Origin: Bifidobacterium stellenboschense
Lineage (GTDB): Bacteria; Actinomycetota; Actinomycetes; Actinomycetales; Bifidobacteriaceae
DNA: 64,000 nt
Assembly (NCBI RefSeq): GCF_000741785.1
Contig: NZ_JGZP01000011.1
Span: 1 to 64,000, forward strand
Direction of reading: 5' to 3'
Position 1 is the first letter of the stretch. Each line of letters opens with the position of its first letter. The position numbers and the translations under genes were made by a program. The notes under the pieces are model-generated. The model searched no databases and was not told the DNA's origin. It worked only from the letters and a program-made list of their open reading frames with translations. This document shows positions 26,539-34,859 of the stretch, one piece after another.

Positions 26539-26770
26539 TGCCACCTACTGGCCGGGAACGACGCCGAGAGGCCTCTCAGCGTCGGAGCTGTGCCACGCGT
26601 GGCGCGGAAACGGCGCTAAGAAAGCCCACACCGTCGTTTCCGTGCCAAGGATGGCGCGCAACCGATGCTCACTTCCTTCCTAGCGTCGTCTCTCTGCCAC
26701 CCATGGCACGGAACCGACGCAGGGCGGTCTTCAAACAGAGAAGCCGTGCCATCCTTGGCACGGAACCGAC
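26539..26770. repeat. Five palindromes with an exact 52-bp period
   Basis: A TGCCAN4TGGCA-type dyad followed by cGGAACCGACG recurs with its TGCCA at 26539, 26591, 26643, 26695 and 26747, exactly 52 bp apart each time. The best copies read TGCCACCCATGGCACGGAAC and TGCCATCCTTGGCACGGAAC. The sequence between the dyads is not conserved. The period is not a multiple of three, so it is not a coding repeat, and 52 bp is five DNA turns, so all sites face the same side of the helix. Confidence 0.75.
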
Positions 26771-26865
26771 GGAAGGGAAGGTAAGTCCCACCGACATTAC
26801 CCTGCATGCCGGCGACGATGCGACGCGACCGCGACGGTACCGCATGCCAACGGCAATGCTCACGC

Positions 26866-26985
26866 CAGCAGCGCACCGGCAACACACCAGCAGCGGCACA
26901 CCAGCTGCGGCACATCAGCAGTAGCGCGGCGCACCCGATGTAGTGTGGCGCACCTGCTGCGACACACCGACAGTGGTAACCGGCT
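26866..26985. repeat. GGCACACCAGCWGC-type short repeats
   Basis: About five degenerate copies of a 14-20 bp unit (AGCAGCGGCACACC, AGCTGCGGCACATC, AGCAGTAGCGCGGCGCACC and others) fill this segment, which ends near a CATCGAACACC stretch before the frameshifted gene. Nothing coding is seen here. Confidence 0.5.
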
Positions 26986-27170
26986 ACCGCCACGGCAGGG
27001 ATGCGGGTTCCCGGAATCCGACGCCACCACGGTTATCCACATCGAACACCTTGCGCACAAATCGGCTTGATTCCGCCGATTCCCGTAGCCGACACGCCGA
27101 GGAACAGGGCTCCGACCACAAGGGGCGCTCGGTCCCCTTCCATGGAACGCGAATCGGCTACGGTCGAACC

Positions 27171-28147
27171 ATGAGAACGCATAGAACGGTGACGAAGCTG
27201 ATGGCGGACGCCCAACGCGCAGGCAGGTGCGCGTATTCCCGCAACGAGGCCGAGCAGGCGGCGTTGCGCAGACGCGCGAAAGTCGGCGATTTCACACGCG
27301 TCTATCCGGGTATTCCGTCGCTGTACGCCGAGACCATGTACTGGAACGGGCTGAAGCCTCCGGAGCGCACGATGCACATCGCCCGCACGCTCGCGCAGGC
27401 CCATCGCACATGGGTGTTCGGCGGACTCGTCGCCGCGGTGGCCTACGGATTCGAACACCAATGGTGTCTGCACGACGGTTCCGTGACGATTGCCACATCG
27501 GATCATGGCACGCACCGTCCCGACTGTCATCTGAAACGCGTCTATGTGCCGAAGACGGCGACGACGCGGATCGAACACGAGGAGACGGGGCTGTTCCTGT
27601 TGCCGCCCGCCATGACGCTGCTCGACTGCGCCGGCTCACATGAGTTCCGTTTCGCATTGCCGTTCTTCGATTCGGCGTTCGCCAAGGGGACCACCGCCGA
27701 GGACGTGCTTGACGCGCTCGGCCGGATGCACGCCGATCCACGCTCGGCCCTGCGTCTGCTGCGTCATGTGAACGCGAAAAGCGAGAACGGCGGGAATCGT
27801 TGGCACGCGGAACGATGATCGAGGAACGATTCTCCACGCCGCGCCTTCAGGTGCCGGTGAGGGACCCGCAGACCGGAGCGGAATACCGAGCCGATTTCGT
27901 ATGGACGCTGGCGGATGGCGCGACGGTCGTCGGCGAATACGACGGCACACGCAAATACATCGATCCCGACATGACCGATAATCGAAGCATTCAGGAGATC
28001 GTAGCGAACGAACGCCGCCGAGATGAGGCCCTGAAGCGCGCAGGCGCACGCGAAATCGTCCATTTCAACTATGACGACGTCATGCGGAAGACACCGTTGA
28101 CGATGAAACTGCTCAAAGCCGGCGTTCCTCGCCGGGACGCCCCATGA
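27171..28147 (+). pseudogene. AbiEi-like/endonuclease-fold protein split by a frameshift
   Basis: Two overlapping frames (27171-27818 and 27800-28147) together make one protein of about 325 residues. The first, starting MRTHRTVTKLM, resembles AbiEi-type winged-helix antitoxin regulators of bifidobacteria (FTRVYPGIPSLYAETMYW, VFGGLVAAVAYG). The second carries a PD-(D/E)XK-like core, ADFVWTLADG..VVGEYDGTRKY. Restoring one base in the G-run at 27792-27794 would read through as SENGGESLARGTMIEERF, joining them perfectly. The gene is therefore disrupted by a one-base loss, or the base is a sequencing error. No ribosome site is visible before ATG 27171, so translation may be leaderless. Function is unknown. 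Confidence 0.7.
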
Positions 28148-28190
28148 CCGATGCCGGTACCATAATCCATTCCAAGGAAGGAACACGCAT

Positions 28191-28952
28191 ATGAGGTATT
28201 TCACCACCGACACGCATTTCGGGCATCCGCTGGTGAGCGTGCTGCGCGGATTCACGAGGTTCGATCCCGGCCGCACGCGCTATGCGGCGCTGCTTGCCGA
28301 GCAGGGGCGCAAGGCCGCCGAGGATTGGGCGAAGGGCGTCGTACTCGACGATTCACGGCTCAAGTTCCACACGGCGGCCGACACGGACGCGCATGACGAG
28401 GCCATCGTCGCGAACATCAACCGGTTGGTCGACGAGGACGACGAACTGTGGATTCTCGGCGACATCGGATTCCGAACGTCCGTCAACCATCTCAAGGATT
28501 GCCTGAGGCAGCTGCACTGCCGGCACCTGCACGCGGTAATCGGCAATCATGACGACTGGTGGCTGGACGACCGTCCCGCCCGCAACCTATTCGCATCGAT
28601 CGAACCGAACGGCACGGTCGACCTCGCCGGGCTCGACACTGCCCGGCCGGAAGCGGTCGAAACCGTGAATCTGTCGCATTTCCCGTATCGTGAGGATCTT
28701 GGCTACGGATGGCCGGACGACGCCGTGCGGTTCCGCGACAAGGCGCTGCCGTTCGACGGGCATCGGCTCCTCTACGGGCACACGCATCAGCTCTCGCCCG
28801 AAGGCGCCCGTCCGGAGGCGCTCAACGTGGGCCTCGACGCGTGGAATCTGGAACCAGTGAGCGAGACCCGCGTCGCCGACTGGTTCCATGGGCATGTCGA
28901 TGATGCCCCGCGCGCCGCTGCGCTCGACATGCCGTCGGATGGAAGAAGCTGA
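28191..28952 (+). CDS. Metallophosphoesterase
   Basis: A 253-residue calcineurin-like phosphoesterase with the dinuclear metal motifs in order: DTHFGH (7-12), GDIG, GNHDDW, LSHFPY and GHTHQ. The first motif has Thr in place of the more common DxHxGH spacing residue. Proteins of this size hydrolyse phosphoesters of small molecules or nucleic acids; the substrate cannot be told. A perfect AAGGAAGGAA precedes ATG 28191. It stands alone, convergent with the nitrilase gene. Confidence 0.85.
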   Translation: MRYFTTDTHFGHPLVSVLRGFTRFDPGRTRYAALLAEQGRKAAEDWAKGVVLDDSRLKFHTAADTDAHDEAIVANINRLVDEDDELWILGDIGFRTSVNHLKDCLRQLHCRHLHAVIGNHDDWWLDDRPARNLFASIEPNGTVDLAGLDTARPEAVETVNLSHFPYREDLGYGWPDDAVRFRDKALPFDGHRLLYGHTHQLSPEGARPEALNVGLDAWNLEPVSETRVADWFHGHVDDAPRAAALDMPSDGRS

Positions 28953-28982
28953 AAGCACGGATGGCTGCCGTGGGACCGGAGA

Positions 28983-29876
28983 CTAGGCCAGTGACGGATC
29001 GGTGAAACGGCGGTTGGCGAGGACAGGGAGCGAGCGACGCGCGGAGGCGAGCACATCGCGACGTAGTTCGGCGGTGATGAGCGACGGCTGCGGGCCCGCC
29101 GCCGCGACGACCTCACCAAGCGGGTCGATGACGCGACTCAGTCCGATGGTCCTCGCGCCCGTCGCGCTGCATGCGAGCACATAGCAGGTGTTCTCCAACG
29201 CGCGGGCGGAGGTCATGAGCTCCCAATGGCGTTCCTTGCGCGGGCCGCGCACCCATGCGGCCGAAACCGCGATCGCGTCCGCTCCGCGCACTGCCAGCGA
29301 GCGCGCCGTCTCGGGGAACCGCAGGTCGTAGCAGGTCATCACGCCGATGCGCCATCCGTCGACATCCACGATCGGCGGGAGCGCATCGCCCGGCTCGACC
29401 GTATCGGATTCACGTTCCGCGAACGCGTCGTACAGGTGGAGTTTGCGGTAGGTCGCGGCGATTTCGCCGCCGCGAATGACGACGAACACGTTGGATACCC
29501 GCCGTCGCACAGCCTTCGGCTCATCCGCGCCGACTCCGCTCTCCACTGCCATATGCTCGTCGATCGTGCGCGATGCGGCCCCCTTCGCCGGCACGTGCAC
29601 GGTGCCCATCAGAGTGACGCCGTACCGTTCGCTGACATGACGCAATCCGGTGACGAACGGCCCGTCCCGCGGCTGCGCCATGCGCGCCGTATACGAGGAA
29701 TCCCCGTCGTCACGCGCAATCAGTCCTTCCGGCAGAAGCAGCACCCGCGCACCGTCTTCCGCCGCACGCCGCGCGTATCCCTCGATGGTCTCAAGGTTCG
29801 CGGCCGGCTCTTCCGTCACCGTGAACTGCGCGATGGCGATCTTCAGCACGTCATTCCCATGCATTTCGACATCCAT
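28983..29876 (-). CDS. Carbon-nitrogen hydrolase (nitrilase superfamily)
   Basis: A 297-residue amidohydrolase with the Glu-Lys-Cys triad: LLLPEGL (near 50), TYRKLHLYD (near 142) and MTCYDLRFPE (near 178). It resembles omega-amidase/Nit proteins that clear deaminated glutamine or glutathione, but no specificity residue was decisive. ATG 29874-29876 was chosen; GTG 29892-29894 and ATG 29862-29864 are possible alternatives with similar weak ribosome sites. Confidence 0.85.
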   Translation of the reverse strand: MDVEMHGNDVLKIAIAQFTVTEEPAANLETIEGYARRAAEDGARVLLLPEGLIARDDGDSSYTARMAQPRDGPFVTGLRHVSERYGVTLMGTVHVPAKGAASRTIDEHMAVESGVGADEPKAVRRRVSNVFVVIRGGEIAATYRKLHLYDAFAERESDTVEPGDALPPIVDVDGWRIGVMTCYDLRFPETARSLAVRGADAIAVSAAWVRGPRKERHWELMTSARALENTCYVLACSATGARTIGLSRVIDPLGEVVAAAGPQPSLITAELRRDVLASARRSLPVLANRRFTDPSLA

Positions 29877-30053
29877 ACCGCCATTATCCGCCACCGCTCA
29901 TCCGAATGCCCGACTCCGTTTGAGACCCATGTCACATGGCTTCGGCGTGTCGCGAATCCGGGAGCGGGGACGGGCGGAACGCGCGTAGAGTTGGTGGAGA
30001 TGCGGCGGATTCGCCTGCACCATATGACCATATGACCAATGAAGGGAACCCTC

Positions 30054-30911
30054 ATGGCAACACTGCTCGATCCTCCGGCCATCCCCGTGCGTCGCGCGCA
30101 TGACGGGCTGGAACTGCCGGCCATCGGCTTCGGCACGTACAAGGTGAACGGTTTCGCCGGCGTGGAGGCAATCAAGTCGGCGCTCGAGGTCGGCTACCGT
30201 CTCATCGATTCGGCGTTCAACTACGAGAACGAGGGCGTGGTCGGCAAGGCGATCCGCGAATCCGACGTGCCCCGCGAGGACATCATCGTCGCGTCGAAGC
30301 TGCCCGGACGCCATCACCAGTACGACCAGGCGCGCGCGACCATCGAGGAGTCGGTGGCGCGCATGGGCCTCGACTACATCGACCTGTACCTCATCCACTG
30401 GCCGAACCCGTCGCAGGGTCAGTTCGTGGAGGCGTGGCAGGCGCTGGTCGACGCGCAGAAGCAGGGCATCGTCAAGCATATCGGCGTGAGCAACTTCCTG
30501 CCCGGTCACATCGACCTGCTCATCCGCGCCACCGGCGTGACGCCCGCGGTCAACCAGGTGGAGCTGCACCCGTTCTTCCAGCAGAACGAGCAGCGTGCCT
30601 ACGACGACGCGCACGGCATCATCACCGAGGCGTGGAGCCCGCTGGGACGCGCCAACCAGATGCTCAAGGATCCGACGATCACGCGCATCGCCGCCAAGCA
30701 CGGCGTCTCCCCCGTCGCCGCGATCCTGCGCTGGCACATCCAGCTGGGCGACGTGGCGATTCCGAAGTCGATGCACCGCGAACGCCAGCGCGCGAACCTC
30801 GACCTGACCGGATTCACGCTCGACGAGCAGGACATGCGCGACATCGCCGCGATGGACAATCCGGAAGGCTACACGTTCGGTCAGAACCCGCACTGGCACG
30901 AGGAGGCCTGA
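30054..30911 (+). CDS. Aldo/keto reductase
   Basis: A 285-residue NADPH-dependent oxidoreductase of the 2,5-diketo-gluconate reductase type. The catalytic tetrad is visible: Asp in IDSAFNY, Tyr in the same motif, Lys in VASKLPG and His in LIHWPNP. GVSNFLPGHI and IPKSMHRER(Q)R form the cofactor pocket. The ATG at 30054 has AAGGGAAC six nt upstream and is preferred over the ATG at 30039. A CATATGAC direct repeat lies in the leader. It is the last host gene before the prophage. Confidence 0.9.
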   Translation: MATLLDPPAIPVRRAHDGLELPAIGFGTYKVNGFAGVEAIKSALEVGYRLIDSAFNYENEGVVGKAIRESDVPREDIIVASKLPGRHHQYDQARATIEESVARMGLDYIDLYLIHWPNPSQGQFVEAWQALVDAQKQGIVKHIGVSNFLPGHIDLLIRATGVTPAVNQVELHPFFQQNEQRAYDDAHGIITEAWSPLGRANQMLKDPTITRIAAKHGVSPVAAILRWHIQLGDVAIPKSMHRERQRANLDLTGFTLDEQDMRDIAAMDNPEGYTFGQNPHWHEEA

Positions 30912-30946
30912 CGCACGAGTCCTCCGACGATTCGCCGGACAACGAA

Positions 30947-30978
30947 AAAGCGCCGCCCCTTTCGGAGCGGCGCTTTCG
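30947..30978. terminator. Terminator between the reductase and the attachment site
   Basis: AAAGCGCCGC (30947-30956) pairs with GCGGCGCTTT (30967-30976) with A- and T-runs at the ends. It can end the reductase transcript, and in the uninterrupted chromosome it would also have served the RNA gene whose 3' end lies next to it. Confidence 0.85.
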
Positions 30979-30980
30979 TG

Positions 30981-31003
30981 TGGTGGAGTCGCGGGGAATT
31001 GAA
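30981..31003 (-). other. Left attachment core: 3' end of a tRNA or tmRNA gene
   Basis: On the minus strand this reads TTCAATTCCCCGCGACTCC followed by ACCA: a T-loop start, half of a T-stem, a 7-nt acceptor strand and CCA. The matching 5' half is absent; upstream DNA is phage. Integrases often use such 3' ends as attB, leaving a fragment at one side and a rebuilt gene at the other. The terminator at 30947-30978 would be that gene's own. Which RNA is uncertain; the acceptor would need a GGAGTCG 5' end. Confidence 0.65.
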
Positions 31004-31060
31004 AACGACCACGGGTTTTCCGCTATATTCCGCCGATTTTAGAGCTTCGCACGTCTTGCT

Positions 31061-31081
31061 ACCACATGTTTTACCACATGT
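31061..31081. repeat. Direct repeat, possible integrase arm sites
   Basis: Two copies of ACCACATGT (31061-31069, 31073-31081), 12 bp apart, lie 60-80 bp inside the prophage from the core. Their position and spacing fit arm-type sites of a tyrosine integrase. Confidence 0.5.
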
Positions 31082-31169
31082 CCGGCGTGTCGGGAGTGCG
31101 CATTTAGAAGACTCCCCCGATGGCTCCCGTCTCGCCTCGGGTGTCGTCCCTTCCCATTCTAGACGACGA

Positions 31170-31216
31170 AACCGCCCCGCCTCCACCCGCGGTGCGCGGT
31201 GGGGGGCGGGGCGGTT
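31170..31216 (-). terminator. Terminator of the phage late operon
   Basis: A 12-bp stem, AACCGCCCCGCC (31170-31181) with its complement at 31205-31216, lies just beyond the endolysin stop. Confidence 0.8.
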
Positions 31217-31246
31217 CCTGTCGGGGGTCGGGTCGGCTCACTCGGC

Positions 31247-31963
31247 TTAGACGCCGAGTTTCTTCATGGTGGTGCGCACGAGCGCGTCGATCTGGTCGAA
31301 GCGGGCCCACCATGGGGCTCGGCTGTTGGCGTGGATTAACGGCACGCCTGCCTGTTGGAGCAGGTTGGCCTGGTCGACGTGGGTGAGGGCGGTGCGGCCC
31401 TTGCCGGGCTCGCAGTACCAGATGACGCCGGTGTCGTCGTTGCGGATCATCATGCCTGCCATGATGTCTACCTCCTGCCCGGCCGTGACGCCGGATAGCT
31501 TCTGTTGGACGAGTTGGACGAACGCCTGCCACGTGTAGCCGTAGCGGGTGAAGTACGGGATGGGGTCGGTGTGGTCGGAACCGCCGTACACCTGGGCGAA
31601 CCATTGGTGGGGGTGCATGCGGTCCACGCCCCAACCGTGGGCGCGCAATCGTTGCGCTATCACGTCGGCGGCGATTTCAATACCTTTCCAGAAGTCCGAC
31701 GCGTTGGTGGCCTCGCAGATCTCGATGCCCTCGCATGTGCCGTTGCCGTTGCCGACCTGCCAGCACAGCCGGTCGTAGGGCACGCAGTGGATCGCCTCCG
31801 TCCAGTCGGACGTGAGGTGCACCGCGTAGTCGTAGCCGCGGCTCCACAGATCCCTGTGGTTGCGGGCGGTGGCGCCGGGGTTCGCCGTGCTGTGGACGGC
31901 GAACAGGGACGGGCTGAGGTACCCGTGCCCCTGGTTGACGATCTCCTCCTTGATCTGCACCAT
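31247..31963 (-). CDS. Endolysin, N-acetylmuramoyl-L-alanine amidase
   Basis: A 238-residue cell-wall hydrolase that ends the lytic cycle. The Amidase_2 domain (about residues 10-150) shows LFAVHSTANPG, AVHLTSDWTEAIHCVP, CEGIEICE and MHPHQWF, where the histidines and acid residues would bind zinc. The C-terminal 80 residues (VWDxx-free, with IWYCEPGKGRTALTHVDQANLLQQAGVP) look like a wall-binding or substrate-recognition part. ATG 31961-31963 follows directly on the holin stop. It is the last gene of the late operon. Confidence 0.88.
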   Translation of the reverse strand: MVQIKEEIVNQGHGYLSPSLFAVHSTANPGATARNHRDLWSRGYDYAVHLTSDWTEAIHCVPYDRLCWQVGNGNGTCEGIEICEATNASDFWKGIEIAADVIAQRLRAHGWGVDRMHPHQWFAQVYGGSDHTDPIPYFTRYGYTWQAFVQLVQQKLSGVTAGQEVDIMAGMMIRNDDTGVIWYCEPGKGRTALTHVDQANLLQQAGVPLIHANSRAPWWARFDQIDALVRTTMKKLGV

Positions 31964-31965
31964 GG

Positions 31966-32361
31966 CTACTCCACGGTGGAGGTTCCGGTGTCCGGGTCGG
32001 CGAGCGTCTCGCTCATGGGCACGACCTCGCCGGGCATGTCCGCCGCGTTGCCGGTGGATTGGGCGAGCTTGACGGCGTCGACGATCTGCTGGCCCTGCAT
32101 GGCGGCGCCGGTCATGTTGTTGTTGCGCCACCACGCCCAGACGGACGAGACGACGGCGATGACGCCGGTGATCGCGGTCGACACCTGGTCCGTGGTGAAC
32201 GGGAGTGCCGCGACCCCCGCGATGCTCAGGCCGGTCTGGAGCACGCTGAACAGCTGGACGAGGAGCAGCATGATCGATTTCGTGCGCTCCGCGGTCAGAC
32301 CCGGAATCGTGGTGGTGGTGTCCGTGGCCTTGTGGTCGGCGGCTCCGATGGTGTTGCTCAT
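31966..32361 (-). CDS. Holin, SPP1-like family
   Basis: A 131-residue membrane protein just before the endolysin. A polar N-terminus ending LTAERTKS precedes one long hydrophobic segment, a short turn (LPFTTDQVSTAITG) and a second one ending in VWAWWRNNN. That two-helix shape and the NNNMT end match SPP1-type holins. It would form the membrane lesion that releases the amidase. The C-terminal 50 residues are acidic and non-membrane. Confidence 0.82.
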   Translation of the reverse strand: MSNTIGAADHKATDTTTTIPGLTAERTKSIMLLLVQLFSVLQTGLSIAGVAALPFTTDQVSTAITGVIAVVSSVWAWWRNNNMTGAAMQGQQIVDAVKLAQSTGNAADMPGEVVPMSETLADPDTGTSTVE

Positions 32362-32393
32362 GGTCGTTCCTTTCGTTGGCTGGGTTTCGGGTG

Positions 32394-32759
32394 TCATTCG
32401 GGGTCTCCCGCGGCGTGCACGTCGATGATCTCGGCGTGGAGGTGGGCGGCGGTGCCGTCGTCGAGCGTGTCGTCGGGGTTCAACGCCCGGTAGGCGCTCC
32501 AGGCGACGTCGGCGCGTTGCTTGACCTCCACGCCGGCGGGTTTGCCTTGTTCGACGGTGTCGGCGTGGAGGCGTGCGAGCTTGTCGAACAGGAGGGCGCG
32601 CAGTGCTCCGTCGACGATCTCCTCGCGGCGTTCGCGTCGTTCGCGTTCGGCGGCGACGTCGCGGCTCACCTGTCTGAGCCGGCCGACGAGCCATCCACAG
32701 ACGACGCTGACCGCGGCGACGATGAGGCTCGCCGTCACGCTGGTGATGATCTCGTCCAT
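32394..32759 (-). CDS. Membrane-anchored protein of the lysis module
   Basis: A 121-residue protein with one N-terminal transmembrane helix (about 6-28), a basic/acidic coiled-coil stretch (VAAERERRERREE) and a cytoplasmic acidic half. It precedes the SPP1-type holin in the operon. It may be a second holin, antiholin or spanin-like partner; family assignment is not possible by eye. Confidence 0.7.
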   Translation of the reverse strand: MDEIITSVTASLIVAAVSVVCGWLVGRLRQVSRDVAAERERRERREEIVDGALRALLFDKLARLHADTVEQGKPAGVEVKQRADVAWSAYRALNPDDTLDDGTAAHLHAEIIDVHAAGDPE

Positions 32760-32791
32760 GAGACCCCTTTCCGCTGGTTTTTAGGTTTCGT

Positions 32792-33613
32792 CTACGCGGC
32801 GATCCAGCAGCCGGAGATGCCGACGAAACGGCCGGCATTCCCGGTGCCGTTCAGGCGCATGCTGCCGTCCTCGTTGCCCCACAGGTAGAAGCTGATGGCA
32901 CCGGTGTTGTCGCTGCCGTGCAGCAGTCCTCCAATGTCGGGCATCGGCCGGAAGCCTGCGGGGATCGTCTCGGTGACGGACTGGTTGCTGGCGTTTGAAA
33001 AACTGCTGTTGAGCGTGATGTACGCGCTCGCGACGACCATGCGCCCCACGCGGGTCAGGGCGATCGTCCGGTCGCTGTACGGCATCTTGAGCTGCGCCGT
33101 ATTGATCTGGGTTAGCGAATCCCCCACGGTGGCGAGGGTGGCGAGTGTCTTGTACAGGGCGACGGGCGTGCCGACGGTGACGCCGTCCAGGGGGATGCGC
33201 CACAGCGGGTACGAGTCGGTGTTCGTGGCGGTGTCCTTGGGGTCGGTGGGTGTGCCGGTCGTGTTCGCGCCCTTGACGACGGCGAGCTCGAACGATTGGA
33301 TGCCGCCGAGGTTGAGGTCGCCGCCGTCCTTCCTGACGCGGGCGACGATGAGGTCGTTGCGTTTCTGTCCGGCGGTTCCCGCGTCGATCGCGAGTTTGAC
33401 GGGCTCGTCGCTGAACGGGAGCCAGCCTTCGCCCATGTTGAGCGCGCCGGTGCCGATGGTCGCGGTGCGTCCGTCGGTCGAGATGGTGCAGGCGAACCTG
33501 TCGCCCCAGTCGAGCACGTGCGCGTCGCCGAGCAGCGCTTTGGCGAGGGTGGCGAGGTGTCCGGCGCCGACGTGGGGCAGGCCGGTGAACCCGTTGATGA
33601 TGTTGTATGCCAT
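32792..33613 (-). CDS. Tail fibre or receptor-binding protein
   Basis: A 273-residue protein with the start MAYNIINGFTGLPHVGAGHLATL typical of phage baseplate or fibre proteins. It continues through a WGDRFACTISTDGRTATIGTG segment and a beta-rich C-terminus with SFYLWGNEDGSMRLNG. A strong AAGGGAAGGA site precedes ATG 33611-33613. It lies at the distal end of the tail operon where host-specificity genes usually are. Confidence 0.7.
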   Translation of the reverse strand: MAYNIINGFTGLPHVGAGHLATLAKALLGDAHVLDWGDRFACTISTDGRTATIGTGALNMGEGWLPFSDEPVKLAIDAGTAGQKRNDLIVARVRKDGGDLNLGGIQSFELAVVKGANTTGTPTDPKDTATNTDSYPLWRIPLDGVTVGTPVALYKTLATLATVGDSLTQINTAQLKMPYSDRTIALTRVGRMVVASAYITLNSSFSNASNQSVTETIPAGFRPMPDIGGLLHGSDNTGAISFYLWGNEDGSMRLNGTGNAGRFVGISGCWIAA

Positions 33614-33642
33614 GAGTGTCCTTCCCTTGGGTTGGAGGATGG

Positions 33643-34008
33643 TCAGCCGACGCGCTGCCAGGCGTGCGCGTCGATGTCGGGGCGGCGCTCCCACCGGCCG
33701 CCCACGCTGGCGGGGTCGAGGCCGGTGGTGCGCATGATCGAGCCGACGGGCCACGCGTCGAGGAACGCGTCGCCGTCCCCGTCCTGTGTGGCCGTGTCGT
33801 CTTCGAGGCGGAGCCACCGGTGTTCGCCGGTGGACGGCATGTGCCGCCAGCGGCCGCCGTACAGGTCGGACGGGTTGAGGCCGCTGGTGGTGGTGTGGAT
33901 GCTGCCGGGCGGGTGCGCGGCCAGGAACCTCTTGGACGTGTCGAACATGCCCAGGAGGCGGTCGACCGCGCGTGCGAGCCCTTCGAGCGTGACGAACGTG
34001 CTCGCCAT
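33643..34008 (-). CDS. Baseplate/fibre protein with duplicated GGxW domain
   Basis: A 121-residue protein. After a MASTFVTLEGLARAVDRL start come two copies of one short domain: (P)PGSIHTTTSGLNPSDLYGGRW..HRWLRL, then WPVGSIMRTTGLDPASVGGRW..HAWQRV. The same domain is found once in the collagen-like gene at 36181. It is probably a tail tip decoration module. Confidence 0.7.
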   Translation of the reverse strand: MASTFVTLEGLARAVDRLLGMFDTSKRFLAAHPPGSIHTTTSGLNPSDLYGGRWRHMPSTGEHRWLRLEDDTATQDGDGDAFLDAWPVGSIMRTTGLDPASVGGRWERRPDIDAHAWQRVG

Positions 34009-34020
34009 CCGGGGGCTCCC

Positions 34021-34638
34021 TTAGGCGAACAGGCCGTCGATGTCGGCGTCGGTGGCGGGGGTCATGTCCGATTTGAGCATGTAGCCGCTCAAATCGGTCA
34101 CGCCGGACAGTGCGTCCCACTTGGGGGTGGTGGTCGCGTCCGCGCCCTCGCCGGTGGTGACGTTGACGAGCACGATGTTCGTGCCGGACGGGTAGTTCTT
34201 GCCCGCGCCCTCCACGAAGTCGTCGGTGGTGGTGAACGCGTCGGTCACGTTCCACACGTCGCCGACGGCGCGGCCCGTGGTGGGCAGGTCGGCGAACGCG
34301 CTGGAGCCCTTCGGATGGAAGGCCGAGCCGATCGAGTTCTGCAGTTCGCTCTTCGCGTCCGCTACCTTCTTGTCGACGGACGCCGTGGTGTCGTAGCCCT
34401 TCGCGGCGATGGCCGTGTCGACCTGTTCGGCGGTCTGGTAGCCCTTGCCGTCGAGCGTCTTGGTCACGTCGGCGGCGGTCTGGTAGCCAAGCTTCTTCAC
34501 GTCGTCGACGGCGCCGTTGCGGGCGGTGCCGGCGGCGGTGTTGGCGATGTCGGTGGCCTGTTCGGTGGTGGTGAACAGGGTCTTGAGCTTCGCGAGGAAG
34601 GACGCGAGGTTGTCGAGGTTGATGAACTTGGATGCCAT
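34021..34638 (-). CDS. Tail fibre protein with repeat shaft
   Basis: A 205-residue protein beginning MASKFINLDNLASFLAKL. A shaft of GYQTAADV / GYQTAEQV / GYDTTASV repeats (about 50-95) is followed by a SAFADLPTTGRAVGDVWNV domain seen in many siphophage fibres, and it ends TDADIDGLFA. The N-terminal signature and the C-terminal DIDGLF tag recur in neighbouring genes. Confidence 0.72.
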   Translation of the reverse strand: MASKFINLDNLASFLAKLKTLFTTTEQATDIANTAAGTARNGAVDDVKKLGYQTAADVTKTLDGKGYQTAEQVDTAIAAKGYDTTASVDKKVADAKSELQNSIGSAFHPKGSSAFADLPTTGRAVGDVWNVTDAFTTTDDFVEGAGKNYPSGTNIVLVNVTTGEGADATTTPKWDALSGVTDLSGYMLKSDMTPATDADIDGLFA

Positions 34639-34654
34639 GATGGTCCCTTTCCGG

Positions 34655-34858
34655 TTACTTGGTGGTGTTGGTGGTGTCGGTGGTGTTGAACAGGTTCGCG
34701 ATGTCGTCCTCGGTGGCGGCCTCGACGCCCGCGCCGGCGGCGAGTTCGGCGAGCTTCTGGGGCAGTCGGGTGCCGTCCACGTCCACGTCCTTCGCGTTGA
34801 CCATGGGGAACGCGCCGTTGTTCTTCGGCGCGAGCGTGTCGATCAGTTCGATTGCCAT
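34655..34858 (-). CDS. Small tail protein with DDIANLF tag
   Basis: A 67-residue protein: a hydrophilic N-terminus (ELIDTLAPKNNGAFPMVNAKDVDVDG), a short Ala/Gly linker and the tag TEDDIANLFN near the end. It sits between two fibre genes and shares the tag with them. Gap of 1 nt to the next gene upstream. Confidence 0.6.
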   Translation of the reverse strand: MAIELIDTLAPKNNGAFPMVNAKDVDVDGTRLPQKLAELAAGAGVEAATEDDIANLFNTTDTTNTTK

Positions 34859-34859
34859 G

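Noticed and set aside
26539..26770. CRISPR-like array (repeats near 25 bp, spacers near 27 bp)
   Set aside because: The repeats are degenerate palindromes with variable centres, one copy fits better in inverted orientation, only five exist and no cas gene is present.
25899..26924. Long plus-strand frame across the repeat region
   Set aside because: Composition is set by the repeats (Ser/Pro/Thr/Arg), there is no ribosome site, codon bias is poor, and the 52-bp period is not a multiple of three.
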